Both the position numbers and the translations under genes were made by a program. Positions 1 through 7,857 of a stretch of DNA of 64,000 nt are shown one piece after another (positions within the stretch are counted from its first letter, which is position 1; the number at the start of each line of letters is the position of its first letter). Under the pieces are notes generated by a model that saw nothing but the letters and a program-made list of their open reading frames with translations, ran no database searches and was not told the DNA's origin. The stretch spans positions 1 through 64,000 of the forward strand of contig JBBRPH010000010.1 of the NCBI GenBank assembly GCA_038228295.1, written 5' to 3'. The stretch comes from JAICKM01 sp038228295 (GTDB lineage Bacteria; Chloroflexota; Chloroflexia; QHBQ01; JAICKM01).

Positions 1-1099
1 GAACCGCAACAATACACTGCTGCTGGACGGCGCGGCACGGCTGGGCGTCGCGGCGGCGCGCAATCCGCGCAATGTATCGGCAGCTTGCACCGATTGCGGG
101 TTGTGCCATTTCGGTTGCCGTAGCGGGGGCAAGCAGAGCACGCTGCGGACGTATCTGCAAGATGCTGCCGATGCCGGAGCCGAGATCGTAACCAACGCCT
201 GGGCCGAGCGCGTGCTGCTGCGCGGCGCCCGCGCTGTAGGGGTGCAAGCCTGGGTTCATGCGCCGGTTGAGGACCACGATCCGGCTGCGCCGCGCTATCG
301 GCTGACGGTCCATGCCGGCAGAGTGATCGTGGCGGGTGGGGCTATCGGCACAGCGGCGCTGCTGCTGCGGTCGGGCTTGCGCGGCCCCCACCTGGGCCGC
401 CATCTGACCCTGCACCCGGCCACCGGCATCCTGGGCCGCTGGGCCGACCCCGCGCCGACCTGGCAGGGACCGATCCAGGCAACTTATTCCGACGCCTGGG
501 CTGACCTGAGCGGCGACGGCTACGGCGTGCGCTTGGAGGCGGTGCCGATTTATCCCGGCTTCGGTGCTATTGTGCTGCCCTGGACCGGCGCGCCTGCTTT
601 TCGCCGCCAAATGGGCGACTTAACCCATTACAGCGCACTGCTGATCCTGACGCGCGACCGGGTGGGTGGGCGTGTGACCCTCGACAGTCAGGGCGGGCCG
701 TGTATTCGCTATCGCCCCAGCATGGAGAGCCGCCGCCACTTGGTACGCGGAATGCAGGAAGGGGCGCGCCTGGTGTTAGCCGCCGGAGCCGCGGCGGTGC
801 AAACGCTGCACACCTCACCGTTACGCTTGCGCGCCGACGGCACGCAGCCCGCCTTCGCCCGCGCCGTCGCCGGCGCCGGGGCCGATCCGCAGCGGCTGCT
901 GGTGGGCAGCGCCCATCAGATGGGCACCGCGCGGATGCACCGCGACTCGCGGGGTGGCTTGACCGATGGCGCGGGCTGCGTCCACGGCGTGGCGGGCCTG
1001 CGCGTAGCCGATACCAGCCTCTTCCCCAGCGCATCGGGCGTCAACCCCATGTTGACGACGCTGGGCCTGGTCCATTGGCTGATCAGCCGCACACTGTAG
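1..1099 (+). CDS. GMC-family FAD-dependent oxidoreductase, C-terminal part (5' end outside window)
   Basis: The frame is open from base 2, upstream of the first internal ATG at 101, so the gene begins before the window and its FAD-binding N-terminus is not visible. Near base 80-115 it encodes the cysteine cluster CTDCGLCHFGC followed by RSGGKQSTLRTYL, a signature of long-chain alcohol oxidase/cholesterol-oxidase-like GMC proteins. The C-terminal GMC domain is clear: GSAHQMGTARM carries the active-site His, and ASGVNPMLTT the closing flavin-contacting motif. The likely reaction is FAD-dependent oxidation of an alcohol, but the substrate cannot be told. It ends 230 bp before a large membrane-protein gene on the same strand, so co-transcription is uncertain. 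Confidence 0.85.
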   Translation, partial: NRNNTLLLDGAARLGVAAARNPRNVSAACTDCGLCHFGCRSGGKQSTLRTYLQDAADAGAEIVTNAWAERVLLRGARAVGVQAWVHAPVEDHDPAAPRYRLTVHAGRVIVAGGAIGTAALLLRSGLRGPHLGRHLTLHPATGILGRWADPAPTWQGPIQATYSDAWADLSGDGYGVRLEAVPIYPGFGAIVLPWTGAPAFRRQMGDLTHYSALLILTRDRVGGRVTLDSQGGPCIRYRPSMESRRHLVRGMQEGARLVLAAGAAAVQTLHTSPLRLRADGTQPAFARAVAGAGADPQRLLVGSAHQMGTARMHRDSRGGLTDGAGCVHGVAGLRVADTSLFPSASGVNPMLTTLGLVHWLISRTL

Positions 1100-1210
1100 G
1101 GCGGTCGTTCGTGGTCCTCGGTGGTCTTGGTTCTGAAGTTGCGGGGATTCTAACGTTGCGTGTAATATCGTTTGCTGTGTGTGCGTCTGTACAGATGATA
1201 CCCAACTAGC

Positions 1211-1231
1211 GACTGCCGACTGCCGACTGCC
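1211..1231. repeat. Heptamer tandem repeat (GACTGCC x3)
   Basis: Three perfect copies of a 7-bp unit in the spacer after the GMC gene. It belongs to the heptamer repeat family found at many gene ends in this window. The rest of the 196-bp spacer holds only the promoter-like pair at 1242-1271. Confidence 0.85.
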
Positions 1232-1241
1232 GACCCGGCAG

Positions 1242-1271
1242 TTGCGGGCCGGCGGGACAACATGGTACAAT
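1242..1271 (+). promoter_or_regulatory. Putative sigma-70-type promoter for the DUF2298 fusion gene
   Basis: TTGCGG (1242-1247) and TACAAT (1266-1271) are separated by 18 bp. The predicted start of transcription, near 1278, lies about 50 nt before the favoured TTG start codon at 1329. Confidence 0.45.
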
Positions 1272-1328
1272 TGGCTACGGCCTTACGGCTGAGGCGTGCT
1301 GCCGGTTTTATACTCTGAGGAGTTGATC

Positions 1329-4300
1329 TTGCCCTTTTTGCGAAAACACTGGACCCTGCTTGCCCTAGCCATTGTTCTACTGGTTGGTGGCTATATGCGC
1401 CTGGTGGATCCCAACTTCGACCAAAGTACCCACCAGCACCCCGACGAACGGGCGATCAGCGGTTGGATCATGAGCCGTATTCAATTCCCCTTCCCGCCCG
1501 GCACGACCCTGGCCGACTTGCTGGACCCGCTGAAAAGCCCGATCAATATGCGCGTGGACCCCGGCACGAAGGTTCCACAAGATATGCACTACGGTACGCT
1601 GCCGTTTTATATTGTGCGCGTGGCCGCCGTTAATGTCGGCAATCTAACCAACCGGCCTAACTTAGCTACTGATTATGACGGCGTGACGATCCTGGGGCGT
1701 AGCATATCGGGGGTATTCGATCTCTTCACGGTGTTCCTGGTTTTCCTCATTGGGCGGCGACTCTACGGCAAGACGGCGGGCTTGCTGGCGGCGACATTTT
1801 CGGCCCTAGCCGTCACACAGATCCAGGTCGCTCACTTCATGATCGCCGAGCCGTATTTGGTCATGTTTCTGACCGCCGCCCTCTATTTCAGCGTGGTGCT
1901 GATGCAAAACCGGCGCGCCTGGGCAGCGGCATTAGCCGGTCTCATGCTCGGCTTTGCGCTGGCCTGCAAAGTTAGCGTGGCCTTTATGGCCTTGCTGATC
2001 GTGGCCGCGTTAGTTTTGCGCGTGATCTATCAGCCCCACACGCGCCGACTGGGCCCACCACCGGAACTGGACGATCCCTACGGTCTGGAACCGGCCACGC
2101 GCGCCGAGCGGCTGGCCGGGCCGCGTCGTGCTGCCTTCCGTGCTGTGTTGCTCTTGATCCTGGCGGGCTTGACCACGTTGGCCGGCTTCACGCTTGGCGA
2201 TCCGTTGGGTGTATTGGACTCCGGGTTGCATATTAACTTCGGCACGTCGGACCCTAACCTAGGCGGCACCACCTTCTTGCATCTGGGATCGATGGAACTG
2301 TGGGCCGCGCAGGGCAAGTATCTCTACCAGTTGGGTCAGGAAGCGGCGATCCAGAACGGCAGCGCCGACGTGCCGTTTACGCGGCAATACATCGGCACGA
2401 TACCAGTGCTGTACCCCTTCCAGAACTTGATCCAGTGGGGCATGGGACCGGCTTCGGGCTTGGTTGCATTGGCCGGGTTGCTGTGGGCTTTCCGGCTAGC
2501 TTTCCGCCGGCGCCGACCCGCCGAAATTCTGTTGCTGGCAGGCATGATTCCCTACTTTCTGACTATCGTGAACCTGGAAGCCAAGTGGCTGCGCTATATG
2601 CTGCCGCTGGTGCCCTATATGTGCGTGTTGGCGGGCGGCTTGTTAGTGAGCGGGCTACACTGGAGTGCCGCCGCCGTGCCGCGCCTCCAGGCATTGCGCG
2701 CACAGCACCGCCCAGCATTGCTGCGTCTGGCGATGCGCCGCTGGGTGTTCCCGCTGGTCACGGCGGTCTCGGTGGTCGGCAGCCTGCTGTGGGCCATCGC
2801 TTTCATGAACATTTACACGCAAGACGAGTCGCGGGTGCAGGCTTCGCGCTGGATGGACACGCACTTGCCGGCGAATGCCAGCTATGGGCATGAGACATGG
2901 GACGATGAGCTGCCTTTCGGCGTGCCCGGTGCGCCTAGCGTCAGCTCCTGCCCCGGCCCACACTGTATTAGCATGGGACTGTACGACGACCGCCCTAGCC
3001 CTGACGAGTTTACCTACATCGCGGGCTTGCTAGACCAAACCGATTATATTGTGCCGGCCAGCAACCGGCTCTACGATTCGATCCCGCGCCTGCCCTGGCG
3101 CTACCCGGTGCAGATACGCTACTATCAGTTGTTGTTCGCGGGTAAGCTGGGCTTCGACAAGATTTACGAAAAGAAAGTCTACCCCGAACTCAGTTGGCTG
3201 GGCATCCGCTTTGACGATAGCCACGCCGATGAGAGCTTCACCGTCTATGACCACCCGACGGTCACGGTGTTCAAAAAGGTCCGCAGCCTGAGCCAAGATG
3301 ACTTGCACCTGCTGTTCGGCAGCAGCCTGGATCGGCCTTCGATTGCCGTGCGCCACTTGGAGAGCAAAGATCCCGGTAACTACGATAAATCGCTCATGTT
3401 GCCGCAGCCGACCGGGCAGCAGATCGCCCTGGCTGACGCGGCCTGGAACCCCCTGGCGCAGAATCAGTGGGTGGCGACGCTGCTCTGGCTGCTGCTGATC
3501 GAGCTGATCGGTTGGTTAGCCTGGCCGCTGATCGCCATTGTCTGCCGTCGCCTGCCCGACCGGGGCTTTCCGCTAGCTAAAACGTTGGGCTTGGTCGTGG
3601 TCGCCTGGATCACCTGGATGACGGCTAGCCTGCGCCTGTTCCCGTTCACGGCGTGGAGCATCCTGCTGGGCTTGTTGACCCTGGCGCTGCTCTCGGCGAT
3701 CCTGTGGCGCAGCTTCGGCAGCGAGATCCGGGCCTATATGCGGACCCACCGCCGCCTGATCGTGGGCTGGGAAGCCTTGTTCCTGGTCGCCTTCGCCTTT
3801 TTCCTCTATATTCGCCTGCTCAACCCCGATAGCTGGAACCCCACGCTAGGCGGCGAAAAGCCGATGGAATTGGGCTTCCTCAACTCGGTGCTGCGTAGTC
3901 CCTGGATGCCTCCCGGCGATCCCTTCTTCAGCGGCGGCTATATCAACTACTATTACTACGGCTGGTTCCTGCTGAGTATCCTGATCAAAGGCATCGGAGT
4001 CAGTTCGGCGGTCGGCTTCAACCTGTCGCTGCCCTTGCTCTACGGCCTGACGGTATTGGGCGCGGCGAGTATTGTCTACAATGCGGTAGCGAGCCTGCAA
4101 CGGGCGCGCGGCTGGCGCGGCGCGGTATCGGCTACGGCCTTCGGCTGGGGGTTGGGCGGCGCGGTGCTGTTGGTGGGCATCGGCAATCTGGACTTCCTGC
4201 TCCAAGCGCTCAGCATGAAATTTCCTGAGCTACAGCAGCAGGTACTCCGTCTCCTAGGTCTTATCGGTCCGCTTACCCCCAGTATCAGTCGCCCGGTCGG

Positions 4301-7300
4301 CAACTTCGACTATTGGGGCGCGCGGAGCATTATTGACGGTACCATCAACGAGTTCCCCTATTGGACCTTCTTGTTTGCGGATCTGCATCCGCATCTGATT
4401 GACATGAGCATCAGCGTTTTGGCGCTGGGCCTGATTTTCAATATGCTACTGGGAGCGTGGCGCTGGCCGCAGTTCCGCCGCTTGCCGGGCGCGATCCTCG
4501 CTATGCCGGTGGCCCCTGTGCCCGCGCCGGGCGTGTTCGCCGACACCCAGCGGGGATTACTGCCGACGGTGCTGGAAGCCGCGCATCGGCTCTGGGGGTC
4601 GTCGCCGCTGGACGGGGCATTGCGCTTATTCGTCGTCAGCCTGAGCTTGGGCACCCTGTTCGCGGTCAACTCATGGGATTTCCCGGTCTATTTGGTGGTG
4701 CTGTTCGCGGTGCTACTGGTGGCCGTGTTGACGGCTTGGCATAGTCCCGCTGTGCGGCATGGCGTGGTGCGACTCGGCACCGTAGTGGGCGCGGTGATCG
4801 GCTTGGGCTTGGCGGCGGCGTTGGGAATTGTCTGGTACGCGCCGTTTATCTTGAACTTCAAGCCGTTCTACAACCAGATCAAACTCACTCAGCCGCAGCA
4901 ATCGCATACCCAGTTGCCGGAGTTCCTGGTGATTTGGGGCTTGTTCGTGTTTATCGGCTTCACCTACCTGGCTTTGCGTTTGCGTCAGTATCCGTGGGGC
5001 GCGGCGCTGGACGATTGGCGACGCTGGTTGCATCTAGGCGATCCCACGCCCAGCCCAGCGTTCGCTGCACCGTTGCCGCCGGCGCTGATGCGTTCTACCC
5101 CCGCCACCCCGCTCACGCGCCGCTCTCTGGCCCGTGTCACGCTCGCCGGCGACCATAGCGGTTCGGCGGTCGCCGAACCGACCGCGACCACTGCGGCTGT
5201 GTCGAACGGGCACACTGACCCGCCTCGCACACCGCTTTACGCCGGTAGCGAAGCCGCTATGGTCGTCGGCAATGGTCATAGCGACGGGGCCGCCCCGCCG
5301 GCTTATGCCCACAACAGCGACCATGCCGAAGCCGACACCGGCCATGCCGAAGTCACACCGGCCCTGGTCTCTATCGGTGCCGAGCACCGCGTGCTCGCCG
5401 AGCATGAGCACGCGCTAGCTCCGCCTATGCCGGCTTACGCCCACAGCGAACATGAACTGTCAACTGGCGAGAACGGGTACGCCGCCGAGCCTGCGCCGGA
5501 TTACGCCTATGGTGAACACGACGTAGTAAGTGCGGACAATGCTCAGGCGGAAGTCGCGTCCCACTCTGTCCATGCCTATGGTGAAAGCAGCATAGCGCCT
5601 GCCGCTACCAGCTATGCAGACGCTGCGCCCCACTCTGTCCAGGCCGGCGGCGAAAATGAAGTCGCCGACAACGGGTACGCGGCCGCCCCAGCTACCTTGA
5701 TCTCTACCACCGGCGATCTGCCGGCGGCGGTGCCGGGCAACGGGCACAGCGCGGCGGCTCTCCTGCCGGTCTACACTCCTGGGGAGACGGACGCGCTGCA
5801 CGTACACGGACAACCTGATGTTCTGCCGGTCGGCGCAACCAACAACGGAGAGGCAACGCCGGGTGCGGCCGACGCATTCGACGACGACCCTCTGGCGCGT
5901 AGCCGCCGCGAGTGGTTGGCGGCGATGGACGATTACGAATATGCCGCCCCCGCCGGCCACTCCAGTACATCTGCGTCGGATTTAGGCTTCCGATGGGAAG
6001 ACACCTCTCCCAGTAGCGCGGCAAGCAGTGCCGCTGCCGCTGGGGAAGCCACCGCTCCAAACGGCGCAGCGAGTAGTGCCGCTACTGTCGTTCCGCCTGC
6101 CGCAATCCGCATTCCGCAAGCGCCGCGTGGCTTGCTACCGGCGGGCTTGGGTGTACCGATCCTCGCGCTGACCGTTGTGGTGACGGGCTTGCTAGTGGCC
6201 GGCGGACACGCCCTGCCTGCGCTGCTGGCGCTGCTGATCGGCGGGCTGATCGGCACACATTTCGGCGGCGTGCGTGCGCCGGGTGCGTTGCTGGGTGGGT
6301 TGTTGCTCACTGTGGGGTTTGCTATTGCGATGGGCGTGGAGTACGTCTATCTGGCCGACCACTTGCAAGGCGGCGATCAATTCCGCATGAACACCGTATT
6401 CAAGTTCTACGAGCAGGTGTGGGTGCTGGTCGCCGCCGGCGGGGCTATCGCGCTGTATACGCTGCTAGGGCCGCGTGGTAGCGCGCGGCGCGGCGAACGG
6501 CCCTGGTTCTCGGCGGGGCGGGCGATCTGGCTGGTGCCGTTTGGGGTGCTGTTGGCCGGTAGCCTGCTGTTCACCGTGGCCGGCACCCAGGCTCGTGTGG
6601 CCGACCGGATGCCCGGCGAACGCCCACCGGTGGGCACGCTCAACGCGATGGACTGGATGAACACCAGTACCAGCATCCGGTTGGAGTTCGGTCAGACCAA
6701 CGGCACACTGATCTTCCGTTTCGAGCGGCCGGCCCTTGACTGGATGAACGCCCATATCACGGGTACTCCGGTGGTGGCGGCGGCCCCGGTCGGCTATTAC
6801 CGCGAGAGCGGTATGATGGTCGGCACCTACACCGGCTTGCCGATGGTCGTCGGCGGCCTGCACCAAGACGAGCAGCGCTACGGCTGGGAAGTGGGCGAGC
6901 GGCGGTCGGATATGGACCAGTTCTACCAAACCGAGGACATCAGCCGCACACTGCTGCTGATCAACAAGTACGACATTGAGTACATCTACGTGGGCGGTGT
7001 GGAACACATCCGCTACGGTCATGACACGCCGGCCGGCTTAGCTAAGTTTGACGCGATGAGTAGCGGCACCAGTAAGTACCTAGAAAAGGTGTTTGACGAA
7101 GGCAATCATGTAGTCGTCTACCATGTGATCTCCGCCAAACAGGTCAAGTCCGATTTGGGCGCTGTTCCCGGCACGGTGTTTGTGGCGCCGACTCCGCTGC
7201 CCAAGCCGACCGAACCGCCGTTAGGCAATGACCCAGTGCTGAACGAACTGCTGAAGACACTGCAAGGCGACCCGAACAACCTGGATGCCCATCACAAACT

Positions 7301-7751
7301 GGCTGACTACTACCGCGATCACGGCGCGATCAGCAAAGCGATTGACCAGTATATCGAGATCGTGCGCCTGACCCCGGCCGATGTGCCGGCGCACCACCTG
7401 CTGGGCGATCTCTATATGCAGGAGGGCGACCGCGATAAAGCTCTGGCCGCCTGGGAAGACGCGACCAAGACTGCGTCGGAGGCCGATAAGCCCGCCGCCT
7501 TTAACAAAGTGGGCATCGCTTACCTGGAGCGTCAGCGCTTTGACGACGCGATCAATGCCTTCAAGGCCGTGACTGCCTCCGACCATCAATATGCCGAGGG
7601 CTGGTTCCATCTAGGCGAAGCCTACCAGTCCAAAGGCGATACCACTAACGCGCGCGATGCGTTCACTAGCTGCATACAAAACGCGCGCCCCGACGACTCG
7701 GGCAAGCACTGGGCTGACGAAGCGAAGCGGCGACTGGATAACTTGCGCTAA
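1329..7751 (+). CDS. Giant polytopic membrane protein: GT-C-like half + DUF2298 + TPR domain
   Basis: Unusually large (about 2140 aa). The first ~700 residues look like a GT-C/PMT-type glycosyltransferase: a hydrophobic start, then an extracytoplasmic loop with THQHPDE, then many membrane segments. Residues ~720-1220 are the first part of a DUF2298 domain with the YINYYYYGWF hallmark and FADLHPHLIDM. A ~360-residue Ala/His/Tyr/Glu-rich, non-hydrophobic insert (about nt 5030-6120) precedes the rest of DUF2298 (MNTVFKFYEQVWVL). The last ~170 residues are about four TPR repeats. A TTG at 1329 with AGGAG six bases upstream is preferred to the GTG at 1296. Family members are presumed envelope glycan or lipid-linked sugar enzymes; that role is inference. 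Confidence 0.85.
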   Translation: MPFLRKHWTLLALAIVLLVGGYMRLVDPNFDQSTHQHPDERAISGWIMSRIQFPFPPGTTLADLLDPLKSPINMRVDPGTKVPQDMHYGTLPFYIVRVAAVNVGNLTNRPNLATDYDGVTILGRSISGVFDLFTVFLVFLIGRRLYGKTAGLLAATFSALAVTQIQVAHFMIAEPYLVMFLTAALYFSVVLMQNRRAWAAALAGLMLGFALACKVSVAFMALLIVAALVLRVIYQPHTRRLGPPPELDDPYGLEPATRAERLAGPRRAAFRAVLLLILAGLTTLAGFTLGDPLGVLDSGLHINFGTSDPNLGGTTFLHLGSMELWAAQGKYLYQLGQEAAIQNGSADVPFTRQYIGTIPVLYPFQNLIQWGMGPASGLVALAGLLWAFRLAFRRRRPAEILLLAGMIPYFLTIVNLEAKWLRYMLPLVPYMCVLAGGLLVSGLHWSAAAVPRLQALRAQHRPALLRLAMRRWVFPLVTAVSVVGSLLWAIAFMNIYTQDESRVQASRWMDTHLPANASYGHETWDDELPFGVPGAPSVSSCPGPHCISMGLYDDRPSPDEFTYIAGLLDQTDYIVPASNRLYDSIPRLPWRYPVQIRYYQLLFAGKLGFDKIYEKKVYPELSWLGIRFDDSHADESFTVYDHPTVTVFKKVRSLSQDDLHLLFGSSLDRPSIAVRHLESKDPGNYDKSLMLPQPTGQQIALADAAWNPLAQNQWVATLLWLLLIELIGWLAWPLIAIVCRRLPDRGFPLAKTLGLVVVAWITWMTASLRLFPFTAWSILLGLLTLALLSAILWRSFGSEIRAYMRTHRRLIVGWEALFLVAFAFFLYIRLLNPDSWNPTLGGEKPMELGFLNSVLRSPWMPPGDPFFSGGYINYYYYGWFLLSILIKGIGVSSAVGFNLSLPLLYGLTVLGAASIVYNAVASLQRARGWRGAVSATAFGWGLGGAVLLVGIGNLDFLLQALSMKFPELQQQVLRLLGLIGPLTPSISRPVGNFDYWGARSIIDGTINEFPYWTFLFADLHPHLIDMSISVLALGLIFNMLLGAWRWPQFRRLPGAILAMPVAPVPAPGVFADTQRGLLPTVLEAAHRLWGSSPLDGALRLFVVSLSLGTLFAVNSWDFPVYLVVLFAVLLVAVLTAWHSPAVRHGVVRLGTVVGAVIGLGLAAALGIVWYAPFILNFKPFYNQIKLTQPQQSHTQLPEFLVIWGLFVFIGFTYLALRLRQYPWGAALDDWRRWLHLGDPTPSPAFAAPLPPALMRSTPATPLTRRSLARVTLAGDHSGSAVAEPTATTAAVSNGHTDPPRTPLYAGSEAAMVVGNGHSDGAAPPAYAHNSDHAEADTGHAEVTPALVSIGAEHRVLAEHEHALAPPMPAYAHSEHELSTGENGYAAEPAPDYAYGEHDVVSADNAQAEVASHSVHAYGESSIAPAATSYADAAPHSVQAGGENEVADNGYAAAPATLISTTGDLPAAVPGNGHSAAALLPVYTPGETDALHVHGQPDVLPVGATNNGEATPGAADAFDDDPLARSRREWLAAMDDYEYAAPAGHSSTSASDLGFRWEDTSPSSAASSAAAAGEATAPNGAASSAATVVPPAAIRIPQAPRGLLPAGLGVPILALTVVVTGLLVAGGHALPALLALLIGGLIGTHFGGVRAPGALLGGLLLTVGFAIAMGVEYVYLADHLQGGDQFRMNTVFKFYEQVWVLVAAGGAIALYTLLGPRGSARRGERPWFSAGRAIWLVPFGVLLAGSLLFTVAGTQARVADRMPGERPPVGTLNAMDWMNTSTSIRLEFGQTNGTLIFRFERPALDWMNAHITGTPVVAAAPVGYYRESGMMVGTYTGLPMVVGGLHQDEQRYGWEVGERRSDMDQFYQTEDISRTLLLINKYDIEYIYVGGVEHIRYGHDTPAGLAKFDAMSSGTSKYLEKVFDEGNHVVVYHVISAKQVKSDLGAVPGTVFVAPTPLPKPTEPPLGNDPVLNELLKTLQGDPNNLDAHHKLADYYRDHGAISKAIDQYIEIVRLTPADVPAHHLLGDLYMQEGDRDKALAAWEDATKTASEADKPAAFNKVGIAYLERQRFDDAINAFKAVTASDHQYAEGWFHLGEAYQSKGDTTNARDAFTSCIQNARPDDSGKHWADEAKRRLDNLR

Positions 7752-7765
7752 GGGCGGGACAGCGA

Positions 7766-7834
7766 GTGAAAAGTGAAAAGTTGAAAGTGGAAACGGTCTA
7801 ATACACTTTCAACTTTTCACTTTTCACTTTTCAC
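7766..7834. repeat. Heptamer repeat forming a perfect 24-bp inverted repeat
   Basis: The left arm 7766-7789 (GTGAAAA units, then GTTGAAA) is an exact reverse complement of 7804-7827, with a 14-nt loop. The right side carries one extra TTTTCAC unit to 7834. It lies just after the stop of the DUF2298 fusion gene and before the next, co-directional gene, so it could stall transcription or protect the 3' end. No long U-tract follows the stem, unlike a classic terminator. Confidence 0.85.
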
Positions 7835-7857
7835 CCGCTACTGCGGAGGGCTAGGGC

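Noticed and set aside
1211..1231. Heptamer arrays as CRISPR or attachment sites
   Set aside because: Units are 7 bp, contiguous and without spacers; there are no cas genes, no integrase and no tRNA nearby.
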